DNA from: Atherix ibis
Taxonomy: Eukaryota > Arthropoda > Insecta > Diptera > Athericidae
NCBI GenBank assembly: GCA_958298945.1
Contig: OY282610.1
Coordinates: forward strand, 23,894,233 to 23,958,232
DNA: 64,000 bases
Direction of reading: 5' to 3'
The notes beneath the pieces are model-generated. The model made no database searches and had not been told where the DNA came from. It worked only from the letters and a program-made list of their open reading frames with translations. A program made the position numbers and the translations under genes. Below are positions 1 to 12,249 of the stretch, in pieces; position 1 is the stretch's first letter, and every line of letters begins with the position of its first letter.

Positions 1-2
1 AT

Positions 3-230
3 GTGAACGATAAGATTTATGACAGGAGTCCATACACAATGCGAGAGTGCAGAACCAATATCAACCGCGTCATCCGTGAAATAAAGACACAATTATGCAA
101 AGTTTAGGTTTAGGATAGAGCGGCTATTGAAAATTTTGCAAAATGGGTTAATGCTCGATATTGTTTTTCATTCTCCCGTAAGGTGGTTCGTCTGCCATGC
201 CTGGTTAAGGTGAGGAGCCTTTGGATGAGA
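3..230 (+). pseudogene. C-terminal remnant of a Tc1/mariner-type transposase
   Basis: Read from base 3 the translation runs VNDKIYDRSPYTMRECRTNI and continues with INRVIREIK. It then meets two stop codons near 110-120 and resumes as AIENFAKWVNAR followed by a degraded Gly-Gly-x-Leu-Pro stretch near 180-200. The order 'P-T-x-x-E-x-(x)-N-I, then R-x-I, then a basic Gly-Gly-His-Leu tail' is typical of the last ~60 residues of many insect Tc1/mariner-superfamily transposases. The catalytic part is outside the window or lost. The stops and the lack of an open frame make this a fossil. The assignment rests on remembered family pattern and is moderate. Confidence 0.4.
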
Positions 231-462
231 CTTGTAACTGGTGATTGACTGTGAGCAAATGGACTTAGCTATGATGAATAGAGCTGGTTAGAAGTACGAC
301 CAGGTAGTTTCGCAAATGTATGTGGAGTGATGAGGGAGCGATCTGCTGGTTGAGACCATAAAGCAGGCAAACCTTCAAAATTGACGGAATATTGAATGTT
401 TGTTTGCTTTATGGTAGAGAAATGATGGAAGATTGAATGCTGGCTGGGGCATTAAAAATGGT

Positions 463-732
463 TAAGAAGAAAAAGAGGAAGGAGATGAAGAAGATGTAAA
501 AGAAGAATAAGAAGAAGATGAAGAAGAAGACGAATAAGAACAAGAAGAATATGAAGAAGGTGAAGAAGAAGAAGAAGAAGTAGGTGAAGACGAAGAAGAA
601 GAAGGAAATGAAGAAGAAGAAGAAAATGATGATGAAGAAGAAGAAGAAGATGAAGAAGATGAAGAAGAATAAGAAGAAGATGAAGAAGAATAAGAAGATG
701 ATGAAGAAGAAGAAGAAGAAGAGAGAAGATGA
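463..732. repeat. GAA/GAT trinucleotide microsatellite
   Basis: About 270 bases consist almost entirely of GAA, GAT and AAG triplets with occasional TAA interruptions. All three minus-strand frames are open and would encode pure Phe/Ser/Leu runs. That is a property of the triplet repeat, not evidence of a gene. Confidence 0.95.
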
Positions 733-969
733 GAGAATATTCCATGCATGAAGTGGTCCAAACAAGAAATCAAAGAAGGAGGCGTTATTTTGTACCCAGC
801 TAGGGGCTATCGACTAAGATGCGTGCAACTACGAGTACCTGGATCTAGTCAGTTGAGCTGGCGAAATCTATTACCGGGCAGGTCTATTTTGCGCGTTCCT
901 TAGACGTATCTTAATCCCTATTGTCGTACGCGACCTGTGGTATTATGTCTAAGAATAGGCAGGCCACGT

Positions 970-2640
970 TAAATAACATTAAACTAATTATTTTTCATTC
1001 ATAAATGTTAAAGTCTCCACAATATATGGTAAGTATTTTCATATTGGCACTACAATCGAGACACTCTTCAATTATTCTCAATGAATATTTTTGATTTTAG
1101 CCTCGATTTTACTAAGGTTCTAAGCAATTTTAATAAAAGCAGATGAAAAATAAGGTCTACATTTCTAAATTGGGAGATTAATTAGTGTATACAAGCTTCA
1201 ACAAATTTTCGGATTTTAGCCTCGATTAAATTTTGACTTTATCTGCTTTTAAGATAATTTTTAGGTCCTAAAAAATATCTTAAAAGGAGACAAAGTCAAA
1301 AATTTAGCCTTTATTTCTGTATTGAGGGTTTTATTTAGGTTCTAATATTAAAATGGAGGCCATATTGGTACGCTATTTGATTTTAAATTAAACAAACTTT
1401 TCAACTAAGGTCCTAAGCAATTTTATTATGAAGAGACAATTTGAGAAATAAGAATTGTTTATAAATTAAGACCTTAATTTAGGTCCGAATATAGAAATAG
1501 TGCCATATTAACACTACAATCCATTCGACAGTTAAGACACGTTTCAACTATTTTGCAAATACATTTGGGATTGTAGCTTTAATTTTACTAAGGTCCTAAA
1601 AAATATCTTTAACGGAGATAAGTCAAAAATTTAGCCTTTATTTCTATATTGAGGTCTTTATTGAGGTTCTAATATTGAAATCAAGGCCATATTGACACGA
1701 TATTTGATTTTAAATTAAACAAACCTTTCAACTAAGGTCCTAAGCAATTTTATTATGAAGAGACAATTTGAGAAATAAGAATTGTTTATAAATTAAGACC
1801 TTAATTAAGGTCCTAATATAGAAATAGTGCCATATTAACAGTACAATCCAATTGACAGTTTAGACACGTTTCAACTATTTTGCAAATACATTTGGGATTG
1901 TAGCTTTAATTTTACTAAGGTCCTAAAAAATATCTTAAACGGAGACAAGTCAAAAATTTAGCCTTTATTTCTGTATTGAGGGCTTAATTGAGTTTCTAAT
2001 ATCAAAATCGAGGCCATATTAGCGCGCTATTTGATTTTAAATTAAACAAACCTTTCAACTAAGGTCCTAAGCAATTCTATTACAAGGAGACAATTTAAAA
2101 AAAGAGCATCCGTTTATAAATTAGGATCTTAATTATTAAGGTCCTAATATAGAAATAGATGCCACATTAACACTACAATCCATTTGATATTTTCCACACC
2201 CTTCAACTGTTTTGAAAATACATTTGGGATTTTAGCTTCAATTTTACTTAGGTCCTAAAAACTATATTAAAAGGAGATAAAGTCAAAAATTTATCCTTTA
2301 TTTCTATATTGAGGCATTTATTGAGGTTCTAAAATCGAAATGGATACCATATTGGCACTATAATCATAACACTTTTCAACTATTCCCAATTGACATTAGG
2401 GATTTTAGCCTCGATTTTACTAAGGTCCTAAACAAATTTATTAAAATTAGATGAACTTTATAGAATTATGCCACAATTTCTATAGAAAGATCCTATTGAC
2501 TAAGGTCCTAATAATGAAATGGTGGCCGTCGATTTGATGTTTTCCACACCCTTCAACTGTTTTGAAATGACATTTGGGATTTTAGCCTTGACTTTACTAA
2601 GGTTCAATAAAGAATGACTAAATTTTCATACAAAATTTAA
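970..2640. repeat. ~327-bp satellite (family A), block 1
   Basis: About five monomers. The landmark CAACTAAGGTCC recurs at about 1402, 1729 and 2056, giving a 327-bp period. Each monomer has internal subrepeats built on GGTCCTAA or GGTTCTAA followed by 'TATAGAAAT' and 'GGCCATATT', so the unit looks like roughly four ~80-bp subunits. Edges are more diverged than the centre. No open frame crosses it. Confidence 0.9.
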
Positions 2641-3068
2641 AAAAAAAACAACAACAGACGAACTGTTTCGTTCAGAATTGTTGTGAATATTTTTTCGTTT
2701 GTTTTGAATAGATTTTTTTTTTACATAATTTTGTTTGATTAAATATTTTTTTTTTGTTTATATATATTTAAAAAAAAAATTAAGTAAAGTTAACGTACGC
2801 GTTGAAATGTAAATGCATAACTAGCCGACGTTTGAGTGATGTATGATCTAAGTAATGACAGCGGTTGTCACACTAAAATAGGCCATAGATCAGTGCACAG
2901 AAAAGAGACAGACCATCGGAAAAGACAACTAAATTACGACTCTCAGAAAAACTACAAAGAAAAGAAAAGTGCAATAAAAAACAACAACTCAATTTAACAT
3001 TGACAGTGACTGACTAACTGAGTGAGTGAGTGAACAAGTGAGTGAGTGGTTTTGGAATTTTATTTATT

Positions 3069-3103
<35 letters not shown>

Positions 3104-4749
3104 AAAGAAAACTTTTTTTAAATATTAACTTTTTTTTTTTTTACTTTTTTAGCAAGAAAAATTATGTCTTTTATTGTTGTGCTGTTGAAGATGAAAGAAA
3201 CGAAAAATTATGCTTTTAAAAAATTTTTCCCGAGGATTTTTGGTTTATTATCTTTAAAGCTACAATAAATAAAATATATTCGAAGAAAATTATTTAAATG
3301 ATATTTTATCCTTTATAATTCCATCTAATATATAGTTTTTTTCGCCTTCATTGTTAACGTGTATTATTTCTGTTAGTTTTTTTTTTTGAGTATTTTGTAT
3401 TTAATATTCTAAAAGCTTATTTAGCTAAAGTTCGAATAGGTTAATATATTTATTTATTATAGAAGATCTATTATAGAAGAAGGAAATTCAAAAATAAAAC
3501 AAAACACATTAAAAATAGATAAAAATTCTCTCATATGAACATAGATAAAAAATCCAAATTGAAAATAGAAATGAAATTAAAAATAAAAATATTCTTAACT
3601 ATTTAACTATTTTTCACTATTTCCTATACAAACAAAACGCAAGCCCATTTACATAAACACACACACACACACACACTGGCTCATATTGACTAATAATAAT
3701 TTCATTTCTAGTTTATTTATTATTTCGCTCGTAATGTAATATTTAGTTTTCGTGCGGCTATAATAAATTATTTTGTTTATTTATTTATTTGTTTGCATCT
3801 TCTTTTTGGTATCTACGTGTATCTACATTGAAAAGATTTATTGTCTAAAGTGTAGGAATTTTGAAAATTGTAATTTTCTTTTTGATATTTGAATTATGAA
3901 ATTTTTATAATTAATTATTATAAATTGTGTGTGAACAGTTGCGGTTAATAGGACAATATATAATGAAAAGGAAAATTTATTCGTTATAAAAGAGTTTGTT
4001 TAGAAATGAATTTTCTTTATTATTATTATTAATATTAGCATTTTTTTTCTTCAAAAAAATATTCTTTTTAATTTATTTCATTTTTATTATGTTTTTTTTT
4101 TCTTTGTTTTTTTTTTAAATATACAAGGTAGATGAGGCCGGTGTAAAGAGAGTGAAGAAAACAAATCCATTTGTTCGGTTGATGTGATGGTAAAAAGAGA
4201 AAATAGTCCCCAATTCCAGAATGCATGCAGAACATTTAATTCAAAGTTGATTACAACTCATTGAAATTTAGGATGTTTAAATTTAAATTTTCTTTTAAAA
4301 ATAAAGGATTTTTTCCAGGTCGTTCTGGTATTTAAAACAGTTCATAACCTACTACATCTGGGTTCGAAATATTGGCGCACCATTATGCTAACCAGTTAAC
4401 TGGACAATCTTACAATTTTGGAAGCGGAATATATTCAGGGCATAAATTCCCTTTCGAAAGTCACCCTTGGTTTTTTGTTCAGCACACTATCGCTAATATT
4501 CTAACGGAATGTCAATTTAGCCAAGTTCCTCTATTGTGAAGTATTTTAACATCTTAGTACCTTTTTCAAGTCCTTTTTTAAATATTGTATTTTATAGCAA
4601 ACTAACATGATTCAGAAAATTTAAAAAAAAAACCGGTTTCGCATAACCCACATACTTATAGGTCACCAAATGGCCTCAGCGGTAATAGAAACTTTTTCTA
4701 TTTATGAAAATTATTTACATAAATGAAAAGTAAATTTTTTTTCTAAAGT
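2641..4749. other. AT-rich spacer with simple repeats, no gene seen
   Basis: Low-complexity DNA between the two family A blocks. It holds a GAGT run (about 3010-3050), 30 consecutive T at 3070-3099 and an AC dinucleotide run at about 3657-3676. I found no open frame with coding character and no recognisable element. Confidence 0.8.
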
Positions 4750-6640
4750 ACAAATAATTCTATTAAAACGAGATGAATTTGAGAAAATTTAGATATTTTG
4801 CAATCTTGACTTGATTTAGGGTCCTAATATATATATGGCGGCTATATTGCTGTATATTAAACTCTACTTTACTGATGTCCTAAAACAATTTATAAAAATT
4901 AGATGAATTTTATAAATTTATGCCGCAATTTCTATATAAAGATCCTATTGACTAGGGTCCTAATATAGACATGACGGTTGTATTGATTTTAAATTAAACA
5001 AATCTTTCAACTAAGGTCCTAAAGAATTTTATTACAAAGAGACATAACGCGAAAATAAGACATCGATTTCTAAATTAGGACCTTAAGTAGGGTCCTTATA
5101 TAGAAATAGACGCCAATTAACACTACAATCCATTTGATGTTTTTGACACGTTTCAATTGTTTTCAAAAAAACATTTGGGATTTTAGCATCATGTTTACTA
5201 AGGTCCTAAAAACTATTTTAAAAAGAAATAAAGTCAAAAATATAGCCTTTATTTCTATATTGAGGTCTTTATTGAGGTTCTAATATCCAAATGGAGGCCA
5301 TATTGGCACGCTATTTGATTTGAAATTAAACAAACCTTTCAATTAAGGTCCTAGGTAATTTTATTACAAAGAAACAATTTGAAAAAGAGGGCTTTCGTTT
5401 ATAAATGAGGATCTTAATTAGGGTCCTAATTTAGAAAAAGAGGCCATATTGGCACTACAATCCATTTGATGTTTAACACACGCTTCAACTGCTTTCAAAA
5501 AATATTATGGATTTTAGCCTCGATTTTACTAAGGTCCGAAAAGTTATCTTCAAGGAGACAAAGTCAAAAATTTAGTCTTTATTTCTATATTGAGGTCTTT
5601 ATTGAGGTTCTAATATAGAAATCAAGGCCACATTGACACGCTAATTGATTTTAAATTAAACAAACCTTTCAATTAAGGTCCTAAACAATTTTATTACAAG
5701 GAGACAATTTGAAAAAAGGACATTGTTTATAAATTAGGACCTTAATTAGGGTCGTAATATAGAAATAGAGGCCATATTGTCACTGCAATCCATTTGATGT
5801 TTAACACACGCTTCAACTGCTTTCAAAAAATATTATGGATTTTAGCCTCGATTTTACTAAGGTCCGAAAAGTTATCTTCAAGGAGACAAATTCAAAAATT
5901 TAGTCTTTATTTCTATATTGAGGTCTTTATTGAGGTTCTAATATAGAAATCAAGGCCATATTGACACGCTAATTGATTTTATATTAAACAAACCTTTTAA
6001 CTAAGGTCCTAAGCAATTTTATTAAAAGGAGACAATTTGAAAATAGGGCATTGTTTATAAATTAGGACCTTAAGTAGGGTCCTAATATATAAATAGAGGC
6101 CATATTGTCACTGCAATCCATTTGATGTTTAACACACGCTTCAACTGCTTTCAAAAAATATTATGGATTTTAGCCTCGATTTTACTAAGGTCCTAAAAGT
6201 TATCTTAAAATAAAATTTAGCCTTCATATCTATATTGAGGTATTTATTGAGGTCCTAATATAGAAATGGAGGCCATATTGGTACTACAATTGGAACACTA
6301 TTCCACTATTATCAAATGACATTTGAGATTTTAGCGTCCACTTTCCTAAGGTCCTAAAACAATTTAGAAAATTTTGCCTCCATTTATTTTTAAGATCATT
6401 TCGACTAGGGTCCTAATATAGAAATGGAGGCCAGCGATTTGATGTTTTGCACACTCTTAAACTGTTTTGAAATGATATTTGGGATTTTTAACCTTGACTT
6501 TACTAAGGTTCTAGTAAAATTTGAGAAAATTAAGTCTGAATTGACATTTGAGAATTTAACTACAATATAATTTTGCCAAGGTCCTGACATAGAAATGGAG
6601 GTCATATTGATGTTAAAATTATGTGCTTTTCGACCAAATC
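4750..6640. repeat. ~327-332-bp satellite (family A), block 2
   Basis: The landmark C(A/T)A(A/C)TAAGGTCC recurs at about 5008, 5340, 5670 and 5998, intervals of 328-332 bp. Sequence and orientation match block 1. The terminal variant unit (about 6340-6520, with CGATTTGATGTTTT and a diverged AGGTTCTA) matches the terminal unit of block 1 (about 2430-2620), so both blocks share the same right-hand end structure. Confidence 0.9.
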
Positions 6641-8639
6641 GATGTTAATTTAGAATTTTTAGAAGGTTTTTTTTTAAATTGTTTTCTATTGTTTAAGGTC
6701 TTATCTTGAGAGCTTGAGATCTTCTTGATATCGTTAATAATGACAATTTATTATCATGCTTTTCTTGTTCGATCAATACAACATAGCCGCCAGAGGAAAT
6801 TTTCGTCGATTGGGCTAAAGAGGGAATCAGAAAATACTTTATTTGAGTCCTTTCAAAAAACCTTTCAACTCTTTGCATAGTGAACATCTATAAATTTGAG
6901 CAGACATAGAAGGCGGATACCACAGTATTGGCAAATAGGACCAATACTTTTTTCTCATAGTATGATTCGATTTGACAATATTTTGCCACTATTTGAAGGG
7001 ATTTTTATTTTGACTTTTGTTAAGACATTCTTTAAAAATGAAAATTTAGAATTATTTCTTGAGACAATACACTAGCTGCCATCCAAATGAGTCCGGAGAG
7101 TCTCAATCAGTTTTTTTTTCTAGTTTCCATACTTAAATAAAGGGTCTTGCATAATAACTGGATACTATTTAGCATAATTATCATTAATATTTCTTTGAAT
7201 TTGATTTTCTAACTAACTCACATGCATACTCTTAGAGTATGATATATATAAAAAGAAAACTGGCTTTTTTTTTATTATAAATTTTTCTCGCACGTTTGCT
7301 GATTAGTTTCGATACAGACTGTTTTGATACACTCTGCATTTCGAGAAATGAACGTTTTTCCGGGAATATGCTCCATAATTATTCGTTAACGTCTTATTCG
7401 AAATAGGAAGCATTAGTCAAACGAATTTCATTGATTTCCTCAAGTCAGAATGGTTCAACGAATTAATATAAATCTGTTGGTTGTGGTGGTGATTCTAGTA
7501 ATTTCCGTATAAATAATTTGTAATTTACTAGAAAATGTCTAAAATAAAGTAGCTTTTACCAATTTCACATTTATTTACTGCAAATGTTCAAAAATAATTT
7601 TCATAAGAGTCGGAATATTTTTTATTCTAAACAAAAAGTGGACGAGAAAAAATCAAAACTGTATCGAAGATAAACGAAAAAATAATTTTTGGAAAGTTGA
7701 AATGTTTTCGTCAAAATCTCTTATGTTAGAAAAAAAAATAAAAAATAAAAAAAATACTCAAAGAACGAAGATATTGTATACGAGCTAGCCTGGTCTATTA
7801 ATATTCAGTAGAGGATTCGCTGTTTTTTTTTTTTTTTTTTTTTTTTGTTGTGTGAGGAGAAATTGTGCAAAATTTCAAATAAAACAAAACCAGTTTGGAA
7901 CGTTTTTGGGGTTAATACTGTTTAATTGAGTTGAACGTGTTGATTTGCATATAACATCACTAGCAGTGGCAGTGGCACCAGCACCAGCACCAGCACCAGC
8001 ACCAGCACCAGCACTAGCACCAGCAGCATGGACCACTGGGCCGGACCACTTACTTACTTTACATAATGACTCTTCCTCTGTCCAACTTCGTTAAACTTAT
8101 GTTTATACCACACAAATCGAATTCTGGACATGTTTAAAATTCTTTTCGATAAACAATTAAATTAATAATAATCTGTTGGAAAATATTGTATTTGCTTATT
8201 CTTTCGGCTGGCTTCTAATCTTTGTGCTTAGCCAGAGTTGTTGGGACTCTGATTAATTATCGAATTAGTTTATTTTCGTAATTTATAATCATAGAACAGA
8301 TGGTCACTGAGACTGCTACTATAAACATTCTACTTAGTGGGTTAAGTTTTATGTATGACCCAATTATTTTTTTGTTGTTCATTTTGTGTGTTTTATGTAA
8401 AAATTCTTGTGGAAAAATTGAAAATGTTTACATTCACTTTGAATTTTTGAATGTCGGCATTTTTTTTCTCTAGTTTCCTTTTCATTAAAAGTGTAAAATT
8501 TTTTCTTCTAATCATAATCAAGTGGCAAAAAAGTGAATTTTCTATTTTTTTTTTTACTATTTATTACCAAATAGTTTTGTTAGACAAGTAATAAATTGAA
8601 TAAAATTATATTATATGCTAGAAGAAATGAATGTTGAAA
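6641..8639. other. AT-rich spacer, no gene seen
   Basis: Mixed AT-rich DNA with a 24-T run at 7823-7846. The stretches around 7260-7520 and 8030-8330 have more normal complexity, but neither strand shows an open frame that I recognise. Confidence 0.7.
7962..8028. repeat. GCACCA hexanucleotide microsatellite
   Basis: About eight tandem GCACCA units with a few substitutions, following two AGTGGC units. On the minus strand it would read as Ala-Gly repeats, but nearby stops on either side give no support for coding. Confidence 0.9.
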
Positions 8640-9550
8640 ATTATATAGTAACGAGAAGGTGTGGGAAATTTGGGGGAAAACAACAAAAAACAGATTTCGT
8701 TATAGAATAGAAAATAGAAGAGAAAAGAGGAAGAACGACAAGGAAAAAGTCAATAAGTTGTGATAGAAAAAAAAATTATGTTTGAATGGAATTTTATGGT
8801 TAAAAAAAAGAAAAACGAGAAAAAATAAAAGGGGACGGGGGCTAGGGGGTGTAGGAAAAAAAACTAAAAATTCCTTATAAAATATTGAATTATTTTTTAC
8901 AAAAAGAAAATACAAAAAAGTTACTATGAGAAAACAAAGAAAATAGTCCTTTTCGAGGGTGATTTATCGAAAGAAATTCAGGAAAATGGTTAAGGGTTGT
9001 GGGAAGGAAGGGGGTTGTTAGGAAATAATAATGATAGACTAATACAAAAAAAAATAAAAAAATGTAAAGGATACTTTTAGAAAAATTCATTTCATATGAA
9101 AAATATCCTTTCCAGGTTAAAGAAAATGATGAGGGTTGATGAGAGTATCTGTTAAAAGAAAAAAAAACTATATTTGAATGAAATTTTGTAGAAATGAAAT
9201 ATAGACAAATAAGGGGGGAAGGGAGGAAGACTATTTTACAAAAATTAAAAATTTCTAATTAGCTAGTTATTAATAATTTGCAAAAATAATACGTTATCAA
9301 AAAAAAAACTCCTTTCAAAGGAAGATTTCTTAAAAAGTCTTAAGGGACACATGGTAAGTGGTAAAAGGGGTAAGAGAGAAAAAGATTATATAAAAATAAA
9401 AGTAAAATTGGTTCTCATAAAAAAATTCCTTCTAAATGGAAAAAGTCCTTCAGAGCTTGAGGTGGGAAGGGAGAGGTTCTGCTGTTCAAAAAAAAATTTT
9501 ATTGAATAGAATTTAAAAAAAAAAACTTAAATAAATAAGGTGGGAAACGA
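8640..9550. repeat. ~350-bp purine-rich tandem family (family I), left copy
   Basis: Diverged tandem units made of A-runs, G-runs and a recurring module 'TCCTTT...AATGGAAAAA...CCTTC...AGCTTGAGG'. Comparable positions recur at about 8945 and 9312 (367 bp) and at about 9070 and 9418 (348 bp). The same family fills 17640-18990. It continues after the mariner element at 10695-11060. Minus-strand frames that look open here are Phe/Leu-rich products of the purine bias. Confidence 0.7.
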
Positions 9551-9554
9551 GTTC

Positions 9555-10694
9555 AAAAATATCGGATCAGAAACGTCAAATCGTAGGCTTAGGATTATCT
9601 GTCAAACAACTAACTTCTCATCTTTAATTACATTTGTGACTTTTTATCGGCGCTATATATATTTTTTGATGCGTGAAACTATCGAAATTTGAGCCAAATA
9701 AGCGTCATTTGCGGAAAATTTTGCGTTTTGCCTTCAATTCAAAAAATGCTGCGGCTAAGGCGCATCGAATGATAGTAGAAACATATGGTGAGGCTAGTGA
9801 AGGAATGTGTCGCGAATGGTTCCAAGATTACAAAAGTGGTGATTTCGGCATAAAAGACAAGGAGCAAAACATTTGAAGACGCAAAATTGCAGGCATTACT
9901 GGATGAAGATCAATGTCAAACGGAACAAGAACTTGCAGGTTTATTGGGCGTGACTCAACAAGCCATTTCCCATTATTTGAAAGCCTTGGAAATGATCCAA
10001 AACTGAGGTAGTTGGGTGCCATACCCCGAGAGGCGTCGAACAGTGTTTTTTCACGTGCAAACATCTGCTATAACAGCAAAAAAGGTAGGCTTTTCTGCAT
10101 CGTATTGGGACTGGCGATGAAAAGTGGATCTTTTACGATAATCCAAAGCGAAGAAAATTGTGAAGCTACATCGACGACCAAGCCAAACATTCAGAAGCTT
10201 ATGATCTTGTGGAACCAGATCGACGTGGTATATTATGAGCTGTTGCAACACCGCAGAAGCTCGCTACCGAACACAACTGATGCGTTTGAGCCGAGCACTC
10301 AAGGAAAAATGGCCACAATACAAGCAGAGACACGAAAAAGTGATCTTGAAGCACGGTAACGCTCGGTCACATATTGCTCTACGGTGGTTAAAACCTACCT
10401 GGCAACACTAAAATGGAACGTCCCACCCCATCTGCCGTATTTTTCAGATATCGCACCTTCTGACTATTACCACGTCCGATCGATGACGCGTGGCCTGGCT
10501 GAGCAGCACTTACAAAAATTGGGTCGATTCGTAGATCTCCTCAAAAGACGAGTAGTTTTTTTGACATCGAATCCGCATACTGCCAAAAAGATAGGGAAAA
10601 GTTCTGGCTACTTTGAATCATGAATATGTGAGGATGTTTCCACAATAAAGCCTCAAATTTTGGAAAAAAATGGCGGTTTTTCATTTGTACTACC
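9555..10694 (+). pseudogene. Decayed mariner (DD34D) transposon
   Basis: The product is a transposase that cuts and pastes mariner DNA at TA sites in the nucleus. The first readable piece starts at 9673 (MKLSKFEPNKRHLR) and shows the mariner N-terminal helix-turn-helix region, with AKAHRMIVETYGE and WFQDYKSGDF. A frameshift near 9865 is followed by ELAGLLGVTQQAISHYLKA, an in-frame stop, and a WVP linker relic at about 10013. The first catalytic Asp survives in TGDEKW (codon 10116-10118). The expected HDNARPH is HGNARSH, so the second catalytic Asp is Gly (10355-10357). The third Asp survives in DIAPSDY (10462-10464), but two extra bases break the frame between the last two. The 3' end finishes near 10694 with a TTTGTACTACC-type terminus. 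I could not identify a matching 5' inverted repeat or a clear TA duplication. Inactive. Confidence 0.92.
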
Positions 10695-11060
10695 AAAAAA
10701 AAAAAATTGTTTATTAAAAAAAGTTTCTTCTGAAGGGAGATTTGTAAAAAAGGCTTGAAGAAAAATGGTAAGCGCCAAAAATTGGGGAGGGGCGGGGGTT
10801 TGGTAAGAATTTTTAAAAAAAGGAGTCTTTTTAATTAGATAATTATTAATTTGCCCTCCTAATCGATATCAGTAACTATTTCCGTATTAAACTCGTAACA
10901 AAGTAAAGTAATCATAGTTAAGTTGACATTATATTAATAATGATATTAATATATCACCAGATGGCATTAGTAGTTATGAAAAAAGCCCTTATTGAATTCT
11001 GCTTAAAAATCATCAATCGCCAACAACAGAAAAAACCCAGGATTTTCTATTTATAAAATT
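10695..11060. repeat. Right flank of family I with a CACCAGATGGC box
   Basis: Continues the purine-rich family interrupted by mariner, then enters a segment (about 10850-11060) that is clearly homologous to 18980-19205. Shared landmarks are 'AATCGATATC/AATCAATATC', CACCAGATGGCATTAGTAGTT, 'GAATTCTG(C/T)TTAAAAATCATCA' and 'CATTTATAAAATT'. No gene. Confidence 0.75.
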
Positions 11061-11950
11061 GTTGCTTGTTGGGTTTTGCATTTGCTGCTTGTTGCTTGTT
11101 GCGTGTTTTTTGTTATTTCATGTTTGCTGCTTGTTACTTGTTGCTTGTTGATTGTTGCTTGTTGCGAGTTGCTTGCTGCTTGATGCTTGTTGTTTGTTAC
11201 TTGCTGCTTATTGATTGTTGCTTATTGTTTATTTCTTGTTGATTGTTGCTTGTTGCAAGTTGCTTGCTACTTGTTGCTTGTTGACTGATGCTTGTTGATT
11301 GTTGCTTATTTCTTGTTGCCTGTTGATTGTTGCTTGTTGCTTGTTACTTGTAGTTTGCTGCTTATTGCTGGTTGCTTATTGCTTGATGCTTGTTGTTTGT
11401 TACTTGCTGCTTATTGCTTGTTGCTTGTTGCTTGTTGCTTGTTGCTTATTGATTGTTGCTTATTGTTTATTTCTTGTTGATTGTTGCTTGTTGCGAGTAG
11501 CTTGCTGCTTGTTGCTTGTTATTTGTTGCTGATTGCTTGTTGCTTATTGCTTGTTGACTAATGCTTGTTGATTGTTGCTTATTTCTTGTTGCCTGTTGAT
11601 TGTTGCTTGTTGCTTGTTACTTGTTGTTTGCTGATTATTGCTGGTTGCTTATTGCTTGTTGCTTGCTGCTTGTCACGGCTTGTTGTTGTTATTCATGCTG
11701 CTTATTTCGGTTTGTTGGTGGTGCTTGTTGCGGCTTATTGGTTGTTGTTGCTGCTTGTTACGGCTTATTTGTTGTTGTTGCTGCTTGTTGTGGCTCGTTG
11801 GTGCTACTTGTTGCAGTTTATTTGTTGTTGTAGTTGCTGCATGTTGCGGCTTATTTGTTGGTGCTACTGCTTGTTGTGGTTTGTTGTTATTACTTCTGAT
11901 TATTTTGCCTCATTGATGCTACTTGTTGCGGCTTATTTGTTTTTGTTGCC
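11061..11950. repeat. TTGCTTG 7-bp minisatellite
   Basis: Nearly uninterrupted variants of TTGCTTG, TTGCTGC and TTGATTG. A larger period is visible: the block beginning near 11286 recurs near 11559, about 273 bp (39 x 7). From about 11690 the unit changes to a ~30-bp form with GTTGCGGCTTATTTGTTG. All plus-strand frames are open over parts of it and give Leu/Cys/Val/Ala repeats. They are repeat artefacts, because the same composition appears in every frame. Confidence 0.93.
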
Positions 11951-12249
11951 AGAGATTGATTTTAATGTGCCAATCATTTCGCTGTCACCAATATAGTTTT
12001 TATAGTTTATTTTAAGATTTATACAAAAAATCGTTTTTTATTATTTCATACAAATATATTTTTATTGATGGAATTGACAATCAACTCCTCTGGCAACAAT
12101 GTTAATGAGTTGAATACTATGGTATACTTCAACTGAACTATTTTAAATTTATTATTATCAAGTAAATTAAAATAAATTAGATTTCGTAGTAAACTACATT
12201 CTTAATAAAATAATATATTGACAAAAAATTATTTGCATAAGAATTATTT
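11951..12249. other. AT-rich spacer, no gene seen
   Basis: Short AT-rich stretch between the minisatellite and the retrotransposon remnant. No structure recognised. Confidence 0.6.

Noticed and set aside
409..773. Open minus-strand frames of 97-118 codons rich in Phe, Ser or Leu
   Set aside because: They translate the GAA/GAT microsatellite in all three frames; no start context or non-repeat sequence supports a gene.
11292..11996. Leu/Cys-rich plus-strand frames up to 143 codons that look like membrane proteins
   Set aside because: They are readings of the 7-bp minisatellite and are open in several frames at once.
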